DNA of 64,000 nt from Chinchilla lanigera (taxonomy: Eukaryota > Chordata > Mammalia > Rodentia > Chinchillidae), in assembly GCF_000276665.1 (NCBI RefSeq), contig NW_004955447.1, positions 12,844,853-12,908,852 of the forward strand. Reading direction: 5' to 3'. How positions within the stretch are numbered: the first letter of the stretch is position 1; every line of letters begins with the position of its first letter. The notes under the pieces are model-generated. The model was not told where the DNA came from. It was given only the letters and a program-made list of their open reading frames with translations, and ran no database searches. The position numbers were made by a program, and so were the translations under genes. Positions 12,703 through 25,584 of the stretch are shown here, piece after piece.

Positions 12703-13093
12703 CTCTTATGGTTTAGACCTGCCACAGAAAAGCCTCAGTTGTTGCCTGGGGGTGGGTCTGGAGGGCACCAGCGCTGCCTGGTGGGAAGCAGAGCCTGTGG
12801 GAGGCAGAGCCTGATGGGAAGCAGAGCCTGGCGGGAGGCAGAGCCTGGTGGGACATGGGTCACTCTGGTCTGACCCGGAAGGGTCTACTCTTGTTCTGGC
12901 AGCTCCCTTTCTTCTCTGATTCTCAGGTGCCATGGGATGAACGCTTTTCCTCTGCTGTGCCCTACCACAGGCTATTTGTCCCTAAGAACCAGCTGACCAT
13001 GGACTGAAACTGTTAGCCAAAATAAATTTCTCCTCCTTTAACTGGTGGAGGTCAGATATTTTGTCCCAGTGACAAGAAAGTGACAAAAAATAC
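12703..13093 (+). repeat. MaLR-type solo LTR with internal minisatellite
   Basis: It begins like a MaLR LTR ('tatggtttagacctg'). It ends with the characteristic 'ccatggactgaaactgttag', a polyadenylation signal in 'ccaaaataaatttctcctcc', and 'agatattttgtcccagtgac'. No internal retroelement sequence flanks it, so it is a solo LTR. It carries a 17-bp tandem array at 12777-12858. Confidence 0.7.
12777..12858 (+). repeat. 17-bp minisatellite inside the LTR, about 4.9 copies
   Basis: Units run cctggtgggaagcagag, then a 16-bp variant, then two more 17-bp variants, then a partial fifth unit. Variants alternate 'gggaagcagag' and 'gggaggcagag', which suggests growth in steps of two units. Confidence 0.85.
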
Positions 13094-13780
13094 TATCTTT
13101 GACTGTCAATAATCATACTGAAACCATTTCTCACCAAAGTCACTAGAACATATCTATTTTCATCCACCATCATGTAATAAAGAAGAGGCTATTATCACAC
13201 AAGGAACAGAAAGAACAGTCACAGAATAAACTGAAAACTTTGCTTGGTGAACAATTCCACAGAGTGTGATTCCATTTTTCTCACTCTGTCTATCTGTAGA
13301 CTAGTGTTTAAAACTAGTTGACTGATACAAAAACTCCCTTTTCAAAAAAATGTATACCATAATGGAGTGTTTCTTTAATAATTCATATATCAATGAATAT
13401 ACACTTAAATGTTCATGTTAAAGTCACAGAATCTAAGAAGAAATAGTACTGAAAATTAATATTCTATTTGCCTCTTAAATATGAAGTTATTTTATCTTTT
13501 CACCTTTTTACAACAATATCTCATATCTATAATCATGTGTTTTATTTCCTGTTACAATAAGTGAGCTTGACTTTCTGAAGTCAGCTGCTCTAGTTGTGCC
13601 ATGAAATTATCCCCTGTAATTTGGGATTTAAGTTTCACCACCTTTTTTCTGCAGCATCATTTTTTGTGGGGTCCTTTCTATCATTCTATAAAATGTTCTA
13701 GAATTTTCTATCTTCAAAAATACCTCATAGCTTAGCAAGGGTCACATTCTTTATCAGCAAAATTTCTTTCCTGAAAAAAC
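13094..13780. other. AT-rich unique sequence
   Basis: Nothing recognised; no frame above 60 codons. Confidence 0.5.
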
Positions 13781-14161
13781 TATTTCCAGCTCTTGCTATT
13801 CTCCATATTAAGCCTTTTCAATGCCTTCCACTTTGAATTAGAGTAAATCTCAAATGCTTTGCCGAGCCAGTGAAAACCTATAAAGCAAAATCGAACGAAT
13901 TCTCCTAAGTCACCTTGACTCCTCCACAACCCTCACTCACTATTTATTCTGAACAGACACATTACTCTTCTTTCAAGCCCTCGAGCCAGCTGGAAGCTCT
14001 CTGTGCTTTGAGCATCACTGGACTTACTTTGCCTCCTTCTGAAGTACTCAGCCCTCAGATGCTAGCAGTGCGGTCATTCAGGTCTCCACTTGAGTACTGC
14101 CTTCCCCAGGGACCTCACACATGCCTCCAACCTTCTGTAGTGTCCTCACCATCACCTCATG
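13781..14161 (-). repeat. Possible ancient L2-like repeat (antisense)
   Basis: The pyrimidine-rich text containing 'caggtctccacttgagt' and 'ccttccccagggacctcaca' resembles the antisense of an ancient mammalian repeat. The 106-residue plus-strand frame at 13915-14235 runs from here into the adjacent DNA transposon, so it is not a gene. Family assignment is weak. Confidence 0.3.
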
Positions 14162-14690
14162 CAGTCATTCACTTTGTGATGGCACCTTGGTCAATAGAAA
14201 GCTGTGTAATTGACAGGAGTCCCATAACATCATAATAGACCTGAAAAAGTATGCACACTTGGTAATGCCATAGCTATTGCAGCCTTGTACTACAACACAT
14301 TAGCTGTGTGCTCATGGGGATGAATGGACTACACAGCTAGCTCTATAAAAGTATAGCATATACACCTATGTGTAATACACTCTAGCTAGTGTCCTGCACA
14401 TAATAACAATGACAAATGACTGTCACTGGTTTATGTGTGTATTCTATGTTATTGTATGGTATATTCTTTCTACTTAGAAAAAGGCTTACTTGAACAGTAC
14501 ACAGTATGATGCTGGCAGCAAACTCATACATTTTTTTATTATATCTGTTTTCATCAAGAAACCCCACCAGGTGATTGACCTGTGACATCGAAGGTCATGT
14601 AAGTACCTCTGCAATGTTCATTCAATGACAAAGTCACTTAATGATACATCCCTCAGAATGTATCCCTATCATTAAATGATGTGTTTTTTT
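14162..14690. mobile_element. Tigger-type (Tigger3/Golem-like) non-autonomous DNA transposon
   Basis: Both ends are visible. The left end is 'cagtcattcactttgtgatg' with 'gagtcccataacatcataat' inside. The right end contains 'ttcattcaatgacaaagtc', 'tcagaatgtatccctatc' and 'attaaatgatg', which is the decayed mirror of the left terminal repeat. Length (about 530 bp) fits a deletion derivative. The family is known in mammals, and mammalian copies are old. The exact subfamily name is from memory. Confidence 0.65.
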
Positions 14691-15279
14691 TATTATGTTA
14701 TTAATACCAGTATGTGCAATTGCTTTTGCTTTGTTTTATAGTTGTCTCCGTCTCACTCTAGGAAAAAGTGCCATGCAAAGTATACCATTTTCCTTGCATT
14801 TACTAACACATACATGGAACATCTCCTCGCAATAGTAATAGATTATACTTGATTTTGTATCAATGAACATTTCTGAAATCCACATGCATATATTTTAAAA
14901 GTTGTTTTAATGAACTCATGCTTTATCCTAGTAAGAAATTTGATTTCTATTGTAGTTGTTTTGATAAAATATTTACAAATACCCATCTTACAATTTTAAA
15001 TAACTCAAAAATTTTAATGGTATTATTTGTAGTTTAAATTTCACTAAAATTATAAAAGTGAAAAAGACATTTTGTGCAAAGTTATGAAGTATTAAAATAC
15101 ATACACATAAATATTTGCACTTTTGAAATCTCAAAGATAGTTAGATTTTATTGCTGGTAGGTAGTGATTTATAATACTTTACTTTTCAAGGTTAACATTA
15201 TGAACATTAGCTATTTGTAATCTCCTGAGAGCTCTTCCATCACAGATATGCACACAACTCTGTGACAAGCAAAATAAGA
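14691..15279. other. AT-rich unique sequence
   Basis: Nothing recognised beyond low-complexity A/T runs. Confidence 0.5.
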
Positions 15280-15712
15280 AGGCCTCTAATAATCATCATC
15301 AAACAAGAATAGACCTAGTGACTTGCTTCTAACAAAAGGACAAAAATAGTGAAACATCCCTTTCACTTTCATGATTATATAACTGATGAGTTTGCACCTG
15401 TGGATTGCAAACCTGAATGAGGCAAGTTACCATATTGCAATGACTGTCTTGAAAAAGCATTAAGATTGACCTCTGTTCCCAAACCATCAAAGAACCAAGT
15501 CACATAATTTTGGAATCAGACATCTCCCCAGGTGACCTCTGAGATCGCTGCAGCTCAGCCTCTGTTAGGGGGCAGCTTGTAACAGATAATATGGTAAAGG
15601 AGCCAGCCAACTGGTACCTGGATTCCCACAAAAACTGCGACACAATAAATATATATTGTTCAGAGATGCTAAGTTTGGTGTAATTTACTACACAGCAGTA
15701 GAAATCTAAAGT
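15280..15712 (+). repeat. MLT1-like LTR
   Basis: The 3' end is diagnostic: 'gcgacacaataaatatatat', then 'gatgctaagtttggtgtaat', then 'ttactacacagcagtagaaa'. This is the MLT1 pattern of polyadenylation signal, 'gctaagtttggggtaattt' and 'acacagcaatagataac'. The upstream part has diverged strongly and its 5' limit is approximate. Confidence 0.65.
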
Positions 15713-16359
15713 AGGCTTCTTTATATTGAGATTATTTTAAAAATATTTAGAGTTTGCATATTTATTTTTAGTCATCACTCCATTGTGTCATTTAATGTTT
15801 TCCACTAATTTTTTTTTTAAATTTATACCCATGTTTTCTTTTCATTTAGTGAAGTTATAGTTACTGTATATTCAATAGTGCAATTATCTGATCTGCCTTC
15901 AGGTTACTGCAATGAGAGTTAGATACTATTGAGCATCCAACCCTATTTAAGATAGATACTAACAGTGTACCTATCACTTGGTTTTTATAATTATGGAAAC
16001 AGAAGAATTACACTGACTGGCTGAGAGAGATGGCACACACGTCAGTGTCAAATACATTGAGCATGAAGTTGAGCTGGGCGTACAATTTGCTGGAAATTTT
16101 CAAGAGTTACAAAAATTTCCAAAAGTTTCTTTCATCATTTATTTTATTATGTTTTTGTCAGACAATGCATTTTGAGATTAAATCCTTTGACTTTCCATTA
16201 TCATATATTTTCAAAGAGTTAGTGAAATGTAGTTAAAATAAAATGCTTCAAATTTCTTTCAACCATTTACTTTAGAAAAATTACTGGGTTTATTCTTTTT
16301 TTAAAATCCAAGCACCTGCAGTTCTGTGTTATCTTTCTGTAACTATTTAAAATTGCTAA
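15713..16359. other. AT-rich unique sequence
   Basis: No feature recognised; the 68-codon frame at 16030-16236 has no recognisable domain. Confidence 0.45.
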
Positions 16360-16720
16360 CTTACAAAGAGAAATGTTTTATTTTGGCTTGCGGTTTTAGA
16401 AGTTCAGTTCATGGTTAATTGTTTCCATTGTATTGGGCCCGTGCAAAGGCAGTACCTTATAGGGGGAATACCATCACTAACCTCAGACAAGAGGCAAGAG
16501 AAAGAGGAAGGAACTGAGCTGTACACTCCCCTTCAGGAGGATATCCCCAGTGATCTCCCACTATGTTCCTCTCTCAAACTCCACCAGCTCCTAATAGCAT
16601 GATCCTGGGAACCAAGCTTTTAAAACATGGGCCTGTGCAAGATACTCACCCTCCAAAATATGCCAAGTTCATTACTTCTTTTGCTGCACTCCGGACATGC
16701 AGAGGTATTTAAATATTGTT
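16360..16720 (-). repeat. MaLR-type solo LTR (antisense)
   Basis: Antisense LTR order: 'aaatgttttattttggcttg', then 'cggttttagaagttcag', then the GC-richer body, then 'ggcctgtgcaagatactcac'. It parallels the LTR at 40110-40555 ('ggctcacggttttagaggtt'). Confidence 0.6.
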
Positions 16721-18174
16721 GGTGCTTAAACTTGCAAAATGTATTACTAGGCTTCTATTTAAATTGGTTTTGTGTTCATTAAAATCAACTATAATCCTAG
16801 ATCTAATTACAACGTGTCAATAATAATCTATGAAATCATTACATTTTTCTGGGTATGACATAAAAATTTCTTGCTACTAAATGTATGAAAAATATGCAGG
16901 CTTGAAGCAGGACATGCCATGGGAGAAGTTCTGAGTTTTCATTTGTCCCATAGATGGCCTTGGACATTGCAGAAGTCTTCTTAATTCTCAGGATTGCTGC
17001 CAAGATGTATATCAGAGTATACCTTAATATTTTTTAAGGTACTGTGTAAAATAATCTATAGATACAACTTATTCAAAATCAAGAACCGGTTGGTATCTCT
17101 CTGATTTTCTATCTGCCTCATGCAAGTTCATTCACTGACAGTGCTAGCATGGAAAGTTAAGGATACACTGGTGTTTTTCACTTCACATATTTCCTATGTT
17201 GAGAAGTCTCTTTTACCTATGTTCTCCAAGTTAAATTCTATAACTTTCTTGTGGAAAACTCAAATCACATTTTCTATAGCTATTCAGTAGGATTTTCTGT
17301 CTTCTCAAATACTCCCACAATATTCACTGATAGATACCTTCTTCTCTTTCTGTTTTAGATATATATTATTTGATACATGATTGTTCTATATCACTTAATA
17401 AACTTAGTTTTTCAATGGCATAAAATGTTGTGTTTAAAATTTTCTCTTGTATTTAAAATAGCACAATGTACTCATTTAATATCTGTTAGTGTGCTAAATT
17501 AATTAATCACTGATAACCTAGCTCTAGCAACTGGATTTGTGTCAATCATTGTAAACAATAGAAAAATGAGCAATTCAATTGTTTTTAGCTTGTTATAAAA
17601 TTGGTTATATAAACCAAAAGCAGTAGAATTTCTACAACCTTTTTGGTTTTGTTTTTTTTACTTTAGATCACAGACAATTCTTCCCCTAAAGCTTAGCTGT
17701 TCATTTTGTTGACATAAAGATATATAGGTTCCTCAACTCTGATAATAAGTTTTATGGTCTTCTTATGGCCTGTAATTTTTCCTTCAATTAAATAGTCAAA
17801 ATAGCAATTGGATTTAAAGGATTTCTGTCTTTATTAGAACATTCAGCTCCATCTATCTTTTTATGGGGAGCACTGATATCGTATTAGATTACTTGAGAAT
17901 TTGATAATGAATTATGCTCCTTCGGGCTGTGGTTAATTAAATTGGCTACCCTTTTGTCTTCAGCTTGGGCAGCTGGGGCAGCAGACTACACAGAACTGAT
18001 GAGTCCTACTTAAGGTAAGTCCTCAAGGGATGTGGATTCCTTCTGTCAAGCAAGAATATGAGTCAGATCACAGTCCAATAAGAAGGTCAAGCTTTCTAAT
18101 GAAAAATATGTAGCAATTTTGTGTTTTTAAAATCAAAAACTGTGGATTTACTTAGTTATTATATTCAAAAATTT
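16721..18174. other. AT-rich unique sequence
   Basis: No gene, RNA or named repeat seen. Confidence 0.5.
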
Positions 18175-18275
18175 TTTGTTTGTTTGTTTTTGGATTTTTT
18201 CCAGTACTGGGAATCGAACTCACCACCTTCTGCTTGCCAGGCAGGCGCTGTGCCGCTGAGCTAAATCCCCAGCCC
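18175..18275 (-). mobile_element. ID-type SINE
   Basis: The minus strand gives the tRNA-like head 'gggctggggatttagctcag' (A box), the B-box region 'gaactcaccac' in reverse, and an A-rich tail seen here as 'tttgtttgtttg'. A mutated target-site duplication is likely: 'tatattcaaaaatttt' on the left and 'tatatccaacaagtttt' on the right. Confidence 0.9.
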
Positions 18276-19069
18276 TATATCCAACAAGTTTTAATGCTGT
18301 GTTGGACTGCTGTGTGTGTGTGTGATGCTTAGGAAATACTTTATATTTAACAGGGAAGTATTTGGATCAAAGGATTGTTCTGTGAAAGCCCCATGTCCAG
18401 GTCTCAAAGAGGTCTTAGAAAGGTCATGTGTCTAAGCAGGTCATAGGATTTATATTAAAATATTCAAAGCACTAACAAGATAAGTAATTAAAATTATCAG
18501 ACCTAGTAATAAATTATATTATATATTTGTTAATGTTATATATCGTAAGTGTGTGTTTACTAAGTTACCTCTCAGAAGAAATAAATGTATTTTCTAGTCA
18601 TATTTTATTTATATTTTTTCAGTATAATCTTGTGCAAAATTATAAGAATATGTTAATATTTCTATATATATTGACTGTTGAATTTCTCTAGTACAGATAC
18701 AAATATAAATGAGATGTTCATGATAATAGTATAATTTTTAAAAGTGAATGAATAAGCACTTATAAAAAGGAAGGCAATTGATTAATGCATTAAATATTCA
18801 TTAACTAATAGATTAAATATTCACAATTTTGTATTAATAGTCATCATTGGTTTTCCTAAAAACTGACAAGAGGTTTAAAAATAGATTAAGGCACAAGGGA
18901 ACAATAAATTCTCTTGTGCTTGTACAGCTAACCCACAATGAACACTTTAAACCCATTTTATCCGTGAAGCCCACACTCTTAAAGACAAAGCAACGTTGCC
19001 TCCTTTTGGCAATGGGTCAAAAAGGTTCCAATCTATATTTCAGATACAGTGGCACATTAGCCGTGGTAC
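18276..19069. other. AT-rich unique sequence
   Basis: A (TG)n tract of about 7 repeats near 18310 is the only local feature. The 100-codon frame at 18847-19149 has no recognisable domain and runs into the MER5A-like repeat, so it is not called. Confidence 0.45.
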
Positions 19070-19232
19070 AATACTTTCCTTTCACATATGGCCTGTGGAC
19101 CAGCAGAATCATCATCATCTGGTGTATGGAGAGAATTGCAAATTCTTAGGCTTAACAAGACACTGAACTAAAGTATCCATTTTAACAAGATCTCCAGATG
19201 CTCTGAATATATATTGCATTTGAGAAGTAGTG
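19070..19232 (+). mobile_element. MER5A-like hAT non-autonomous transposon fragment
   Basis: 'ggcctgtggaccagcagaat' and 'catcatcatctggtgta', then 'gaattgcaaattcttaggc', then 'ttttaacaagatctccagat' and 'gcatttgagaagtagtg' follow the MER5A order (ggaccagcagcatcagcatcacctgg, then aatgcaaattctcgggc, then aacaagccctccagg, then gtttgagaaccactg). Confidence 0.7.
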
Positions 19233-19235
19233 ATC

Positions 19236-19390
19236 TATCACAGTGTCTGACAACCTTGAATAAATATTAAGAATCACCTGGGAGAATGTATGTGTACATG
19301 AATGTACTGTATTCACTTTTGGAAAAATTATTATGAATCAAACTCTTTGGGAGAGGTTATAGAACTATCAGTATTTTGAGGGTTTGGAGG
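19236..19390 (+). mobile_element. Second hAT-type fragment (MER20/MER3-like)
   Basis: 'acaaccttgaataaatatta' followed by 'agaatcacctgggaga' is the common head of small hAT elements ('tctcaaccttggctgcacat', 'agaatcacctgggga'). The remainder has decayed. Confidence 0.45.
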
Positions 19391-22119
19391 TAGATTTAAG
19401 GTGTAATAAAGGTTAATAAACATGACCCACTATTCTAACACAATTTTGGTATGTACAAGACTATGCAAGACAAATTTCTTAGACATTGTTTGATAGACTC
19501 CACTTTCAGATTTTGACTCTATAGGTTTGAGATAGGACTCTAGGTTGCATATTGACCGTTTCCAGACAATGCTGATCTGGGGAATATACTTAGCAAACCA
19601 ATCACTGAATGAAACTTCTGATGCTAGAGAAGACGTCATTAAGTCTGACCAGAGACGGAAGGAAGGAAAACCCACACTGAATCATGGACACCAGGGCTTC
19701 CTCCTGTCCCTACTACCTTTATAAATCTAAGCAGGTTACTAACCCTCAATCTAGTTGAGAAAATCTCCATAAGTATGCAGAGAAGAAAAAGTTAGTTTCA
19801 TAGAAAGTGGCAAGGATGAAATAAAATGTACTAAACAAGTAGGACAGTGCCTGTCCAAATGTTCTTGCTTAATCAATAGCGGAATTGTTGACAAGAAAGG
19901 AACTAGAACTCAGGTCTCATGACTTTCCCTTTCCATTCTTATCAGATCTGCTAGTATTAAATTTTGCATTGTTAATTAGGGTAGTGGTAGTTAAGTGTAG
20001 TAACTGAGCCATATAGTAAGAAAGACAGTGCTTTTGTATATATTTATAGATCAATGATCCAGTTAACCACACTGGAAAAATATCAAGCAGAAGCTTAGCA
20101 TGTAATTAGTTGAAAAGTTTTCTCTCTGGCTTTTTAAATACAGGAATGAAGAACAATCCTCTTACCATAAGCAGAGATGCTTTAACATAATTCATAGGTA
20201 ATATATTTGTAGGGAATATTGCCTTTTATTACAAAATTCAAAGCTCATGCCCAGGTTCTGGAATTGTTGTGAGATGACTTTTCTTCTCTCTCCAGTCAAG
20301 TCTTCTTATTCTCTCATACGCAACTTTCATTCCAGATATAAGCGAGAAAGCTCTGGCAGCTTCTGATGTCAAAATTCTATTTTAAATGCCCAGTCTCCTC
20401 TATATGAATTTTTGTTGCAATTACTACCCTTACCAATTCTTTGTGTACATTTAACACCTTGTATGATTATCTGAAGTGGACATAGCAGTGCACTGTATTG
20501 AAATATTTGATGTACTCTGTTTACACCATTGTACAGAGAGCAGACTTTCGTTCTTTACCTTTGCATCCCCAACACTATAAATACTGTCGCCAAAGACTGA
20601 TGTGCATTAAGTGAACATTGGGCAAATGGATGAGGTAACACTGTCCTGCGAAGTCAGATAGCAGCACAGAAAATAAAATTCCTGAACAAATGTGCATGTA
20701 TGACTTTATAGCTGGTTTAATGAATTCTGAACCAGCGTTTTTATAAGGAGAGGTACAAACATTGAAATCTACACAATGATAATTTTAGGTTAATAGAGAT
20801 GTCTTCTCATTGTACGGCAATGAAGTAATCAACGTTGCTTATTTAGATCTTCTCCCAAATCAAAATATGAGTAAGGAATAACCTCTGAAAATCATAACAG
20901 GAACAGTACAGAAAAAGAAAAAAACTCTGTGCATTACATTCAGAAACATGCTTTATTCTATATGTGTCAAAAACATATAAATTTAAAAAACAACTTTACA
21001 ACTACTTAAATAAAGACCCAAATTCACTTTACCTCTAAAGGAACATGGCAATTAGGACATCCAACGAGGTTACGAGGCAAGAACTCTTATGAAATTGTGG
21101 AGGAAGCTGTGAAGGTGGCTGTGCAAAAATAAATAAGCCAGAAGATAAAAATAACTCAGAACTAGAACAAGCAAGGAAGGATATCATTAACAACTAACAT
21201 GCACAATTGCTTTCTCTCAGGTAAAGCAAACATATAGTTTGCGAAGCCATGGTAGGGTATTAAGTAAACAACTGGAAACACCAGTAATATTAACATTATA
21301 TTAAAATGTGATTATGAATGTATTGATTTTATTTTTAGATCAAATGTTCCAGACAAATATGATGAAGGAGACCAAAAACAAATAAACCCTCTAGACCTGA
21401 TTATGTGACTTTGAGTGTATTTAACTTCCGAGCTTCAGTACCTCATCTCCAAATTGTATGTGTTCAGTGAACAAATAGGAAAACCGTTAACTCACTATCT
21501 ATTAAGTTTATGGTCTACATTTAATATATTTTCATATTATACAGCAACTGTGTAATACTTCAACTTTACAAGGCTATTTAGTAAGTATTTGAGAAGTATA
21601 CAAAGAATCAAAGATAATGAAGCTTTTATCAATAAAGGTCTGTTAATATTAATTGCAGATGGTTCAATTTTTATTAAAGATGCTTTAGATATTATTTTAT
21701 CTATTTGACTCACACATAGGAAATATCTTGGAAAGTATTTGGGAACTGCTCTGTATCGCTGACTAAGAAAATCTGGCTGCTACACTTGAGATCATGTAAC
21801 TGCTCTTCATAAATTTCTACTCAAGTCACTTGTTAGGGAAGTGTTGTCCAATTCTTTTCACAGTTTAAGAAAAACTTCTTCTAGTGACAAATTAAACTTT
21901 GATCCAAGAATTCTTCCATAGATCTACCACATGGATTTTTTGTTTGTTTTTCTCTCCTCTGGCAACTGTTTCAAAATGTAGTAATTTACAAGAAGGAGTG
22001 TTCTTTCTGCTGAGTACTTGTGCCAGGAGACACTCTACCTATTCTCTACATTATACTATTTGGAAGGCAGAAAAAATATTGTAGTATTGCTTACAGAGCA
22101 CATTTAAAGCAACAAGAAA
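19391..22119. other. Unique AT-rich sequence
   Basis: No repeat, exon or RNA gene recognised. The 81-codon minus-strand frame at 19430-19675 shows no domain. Confidence 0.45.
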
Positions 22120-22990
22120 TGTATCATATTAATTCATTCATTTCACAAACATGTAATAATTACTTGCTATGAGCCAGGAGCTATTTGGAGTATTAAGCAT
22201 ACAGATTTATACAAAACAAAGTTGCTGGACTCACAGAAGTTGCACTGTGAAAGCATGCTCGGGGGTAGTTACGCGGACAATGGGGAAAACACATTTAGGG
22301 GGAAAAAAGTCAGAGGAAGGAACAGAAATGGCTAGTAGCAGACCTGACTGCTGTTTTTCGATGTTTATCAAAAGCTGAGATTTATAGTGAAAACAGAGAG
22401 GTCATGTGTCTAGGGCAGAATGCTACAGTCAAAAGGGCAGTATTTGCAAAAGCCTGGGACTAGCTTGTTAAACTGGAGTGCGTGACAGAGTGGTAGGGGA
22501 TGAGGTAGGATTGGGAAAAATAATCCAAATTGAATGGAGGCTTGTGGGTTGCTATAGCAGAAGGGGATGCATTAAGTGGAAGGGGAAGCAGGGGGAGCAA
22601 AGGGAAATTGCACAAAGGCAGGAATTCAGATGTGCCTTGTACATTACCGACTCCACACAAGGGAGGCAGACATTATGTACTAACCACACGTACTGATAAA
22701 CTAAAATAAAAATGTAACAAAAGAAAAATGTAATATATTTATAAAATAAATTAGAAAAAAGAAGCTTTGACTGTTTACTGAGTGAGATGGGAAGTCACAG
22801 GCGGGATTATTGTGGAAAATTGACCTCCTCTAACACATGTTTTAAAGGGTAGCTATGGCGGCTCCACTGAGAATTCCATGAGCCCAGGAAGAGTCTGCGG
22901 CCACCCTCCCACAGGGAAGAGAATGGCACGGGTGGAAGGGATGGGAACCCATCAGATTTGTTTGCTGGTGGTTTGTATATAGCGTATTCA
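22120..22990 (+). repeat. Ancient mammalian interspersed repeat (family not named)
   Basis: The order 'ttacttgctatgagccagga', 'acaaaacaaagttgctggac', 'gtatttgcaaaagcctggga', 'gtaggggatgaggtagg', then a late 'cagatttgtttgctgg' block follows a common old mammalian repeat ('tatgtgccagg', 'acaaaacaaag.ccctg', 'gcaaaggcctgga', 'agatgaggctgga'). I recognise the pattern but cannot assign the family from memory with certainty. The overlapping frames at 22169-22696 are explained by it. Confidence 0.45.
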
Positions 22991-23060
22991 CAGAAAGGGA
23001 GCATCGAGGTGGTGTGATGTGATGCTGATGTGTGCTTTTGCTAAAAGAATGGAAATCATG

Positions 23061-23153
23061 GGGCTAGGGATTTAGCTCAGCAGCACAGCGCCTGCCCAGC
23101 AAACGCGAGGTCATGAGTTTGATTCCCAGTACCAGAAAAACAACAAACAAAAA
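23061..23153 (+). mobile_element. ID-type SINE with perfect target-site duplication
   Basis: The head 'gggctagggatttagctcag', B box 'gaggtcatgagtttgattcc' and tail 'agaaaaacaacaaacaaaaa' are complete. The 13-bp duplication 'aatggaaatcatg' sits at 23048-23060 and again at 23154-23166. Confidence 0.95.
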
Positions 23154-23166
23154 AATGGAAATCATG

Positions 23167-25158
23167 AATATTCCACTAGAGAATGGTGGTGTCCATCAGC
23201 TTCCTACATAGTACAGATTAAACTCAAACAACCACTGTTTGCTTTTTTAGTTCCATGAAATTTATAAGCTCCCATTAGTACTTTATCTATCTGTAACATG
23301 ACTAGACTGTAGAAAAGCTACATACCTTTCATAAGTGGTAAGTCTTTATGATGTTTTCTCTGCTCTCTTTCCTTTGATCAGGAAGCCTTAAGAGGGAAAA
23401 TCTGGAGGACATACGCTGTGCTTTATGAGCTAGAATAGAGTATTACATTAATGAACACTAAATTTCAGAAAACCCCCATATTATAATTATTATTTATGTT
23501 TATTTCACATGGACTTTAAATCTGCTAGCTATAAATGAAGTACATGAAGTGGAATAGGGACAGTGTCACTGGCCTAAGTTCCCTAAGGTAAACTAGGATG
23601 GACAGGTTGGAGCAAAGATTTGAATCTGGATCAACATGCTTGCTAAAAAGATAAGCTAATATCACTAACCACATGCATGTGTAATTTAAATATTAATTAT
23701 CAGATGCTGACTATATTTTCAATTATCTGACCACAGCATATTTAAGCATTCTGATATATCATTGACACTATACCACTGATACAGAATAGCACTGATAATG
23801 TATTAAGTAGAACTTCTTATACTGTGCTTGAGAGGCTAGGTAGGTCCTAGGCTGTGGAATGTGTGAATTACATAGCTACAGGGTGAAGCAGCCTCTGCTT
23901 CCAATTCTTTCTGACTCAGAGCAAACACCAGAGGCTTGATGTGTGTTTATGGTTATGTGGGTCTGCGCACATGGATACGTATGATACTGATTCTGTAAAT
24001 ATATTTCTCAAATAACATGGTACAAATGGTAATTTGACCTGGTCTTTTACCTAGACCAAGTTTAATAAATTTTCCTATTGATTCTTAGCCATGTTAGTAT
24101 CTATGTCATATACCTGTCGTGTTTAGCCTATATTTATTCCAACTCACAATATTTAAGGGTACTGATACAATATTGCCTTTAAAAATAAGATCATGGTCAT
24201 TTTTTCTATTGCATCTGTAACATTCATTTTAATTAAATGGGCCCTTAAAAGTGGAAGATCATTTAAAATCAACAACCAAAAGTGTGAATCCAAACTAAAT
24301 GAAGATATATTTATTATATTTAATTATTAATCAATTTGTAAGCATTCTACTCTTGCTTTTCAAATGTAGCAATCATTGTAAGATATTACACTCTAGTTTT
24401 GTATTTTATATGATAATTCACATGCTTCATTTATATTTATAATTGTGGTTAGGATCAGTCATAAATTCATTATGCATGCATCGCTTAAATAAATAGTTAG
24501 AAAATTACCTGTACAAATCAGCATAACAACCAAGCACTTTGTATTTTGCAATTAGCAGTAAAGTTCTTTAAATCCAGTTTATTTTGCACAAGAAAAATAA
24601 TGTAATTATAAGAAACCTTTCTAAACTATCTAAATCACCCATGATTGGCAACTTCGCCTTTGCTTGTAGTTCATTTGGTTAAGTTTGCATATTCTGTCAG
24701 TTAATTATGCAAGGCACTTCTCCCACAGGTACTTTAAGTGAATGTGTCTATAGGAAAAAGTCCAGGCTAAAAACTCAATATGGAACAACATTTGTTGCAC
24801 AACAGTATTTTGAATACTTATTCTTCTCAGAATGATAAATAAATTTCACTTCAGGTGTGAGCTTGAATAGATTGGAATTTTGTATCTGATTAAAATGGAT
24901 GTTATTGTCACTACCAAACAAATGGAATAAGTGCTTGTTTTTAAAGGCAGTGTTGCACCACACCATAGACATAACTGTGGCACATCTTTGTCTACCAGGA
25001 AGTAACCGGAATGGATTACGAGTGTCAGTTCTGTTTATGAATGGTCAGAGAGTGGCCAACATGTCCCTTGTATTTTCCTACCCTATAATATCCTTAGCAA
25101 TTCAACCTGATGGCTTCTGTGTAATAAGAACTTGACACAAAGGCATCAGAAGGTGAGC
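23167..25158. other. Unique AT-rich sequence
   Basis: No repeat recognised. The frame at 24899-25135 (78 codons) was examined and shows no known domain. Confidence 0.45.
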
Positions 25159-25170
25159 AGATTAAATTTT

Positions 25171-25290
25171 TTGTTGTTGTTGTTTTGTTTTGTTTTGTTT
25201 TGTTGGTTTTTCTCCGGTACTAGGAACCGAACTCATGACCTTGCGCTTGCCAGGCAGGCGCTTTTGCTGCTGAGCTAAATCCCCAGCCCC
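25171..25290 (-). mobile_element. ID-type SINE with target-site duplication
   Basis: Minus-strand copy: the tail appears as 'ttgttgttgttgttttg', then the tRNA-like body ends at 'gagctaaatccccagcccc'. 'agattaaatttttt' occurs on both sides (25159 and 25291), so the insertion is well preserved. Confidence 0.95.
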
Positions 25291-25584
25291 AGATTAAATT
25301 TTTTTTTAACATGTCTTATTTAACACTGTGTCTGCACAGTTCTAATAACCAGGAAAGAGAGAAAAATTTTTGCTAATATTCTTGCATTTTGGTGAGCACT
25401 CCATGCAGTGGGTGATAGGTTCCGTTAGAAGGACAGTCTTTGGTGCCCGTGTGTCTCTGGCAGTTCACCACACCTACAGGTACTACTAAACCTGCAGACT
25501 TCCCTGCTGTTCTGTTCCGTCAGCATTAAAGCTAGAAACTCTAGAATCATATGCGTGAATCTGTGTGTGGGCAAGTCTATGTGC

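Noticed and set aside
23061..23153. tRNA gene, because the A and B boxes look intact
   Set aside because: The sequence is an ID SINE: there is no tRNA fold downstream of the B box, an A-rich tail is present, and target-site duplications flank it.
24899..25135. 78-codon frame that reads like protein ('GSNRNGLRVSVLFMNGQRV')
   Set aside because: No family recognised, no flanking exon signals, and a single short frame is expected by chance. A protein search would settle it.
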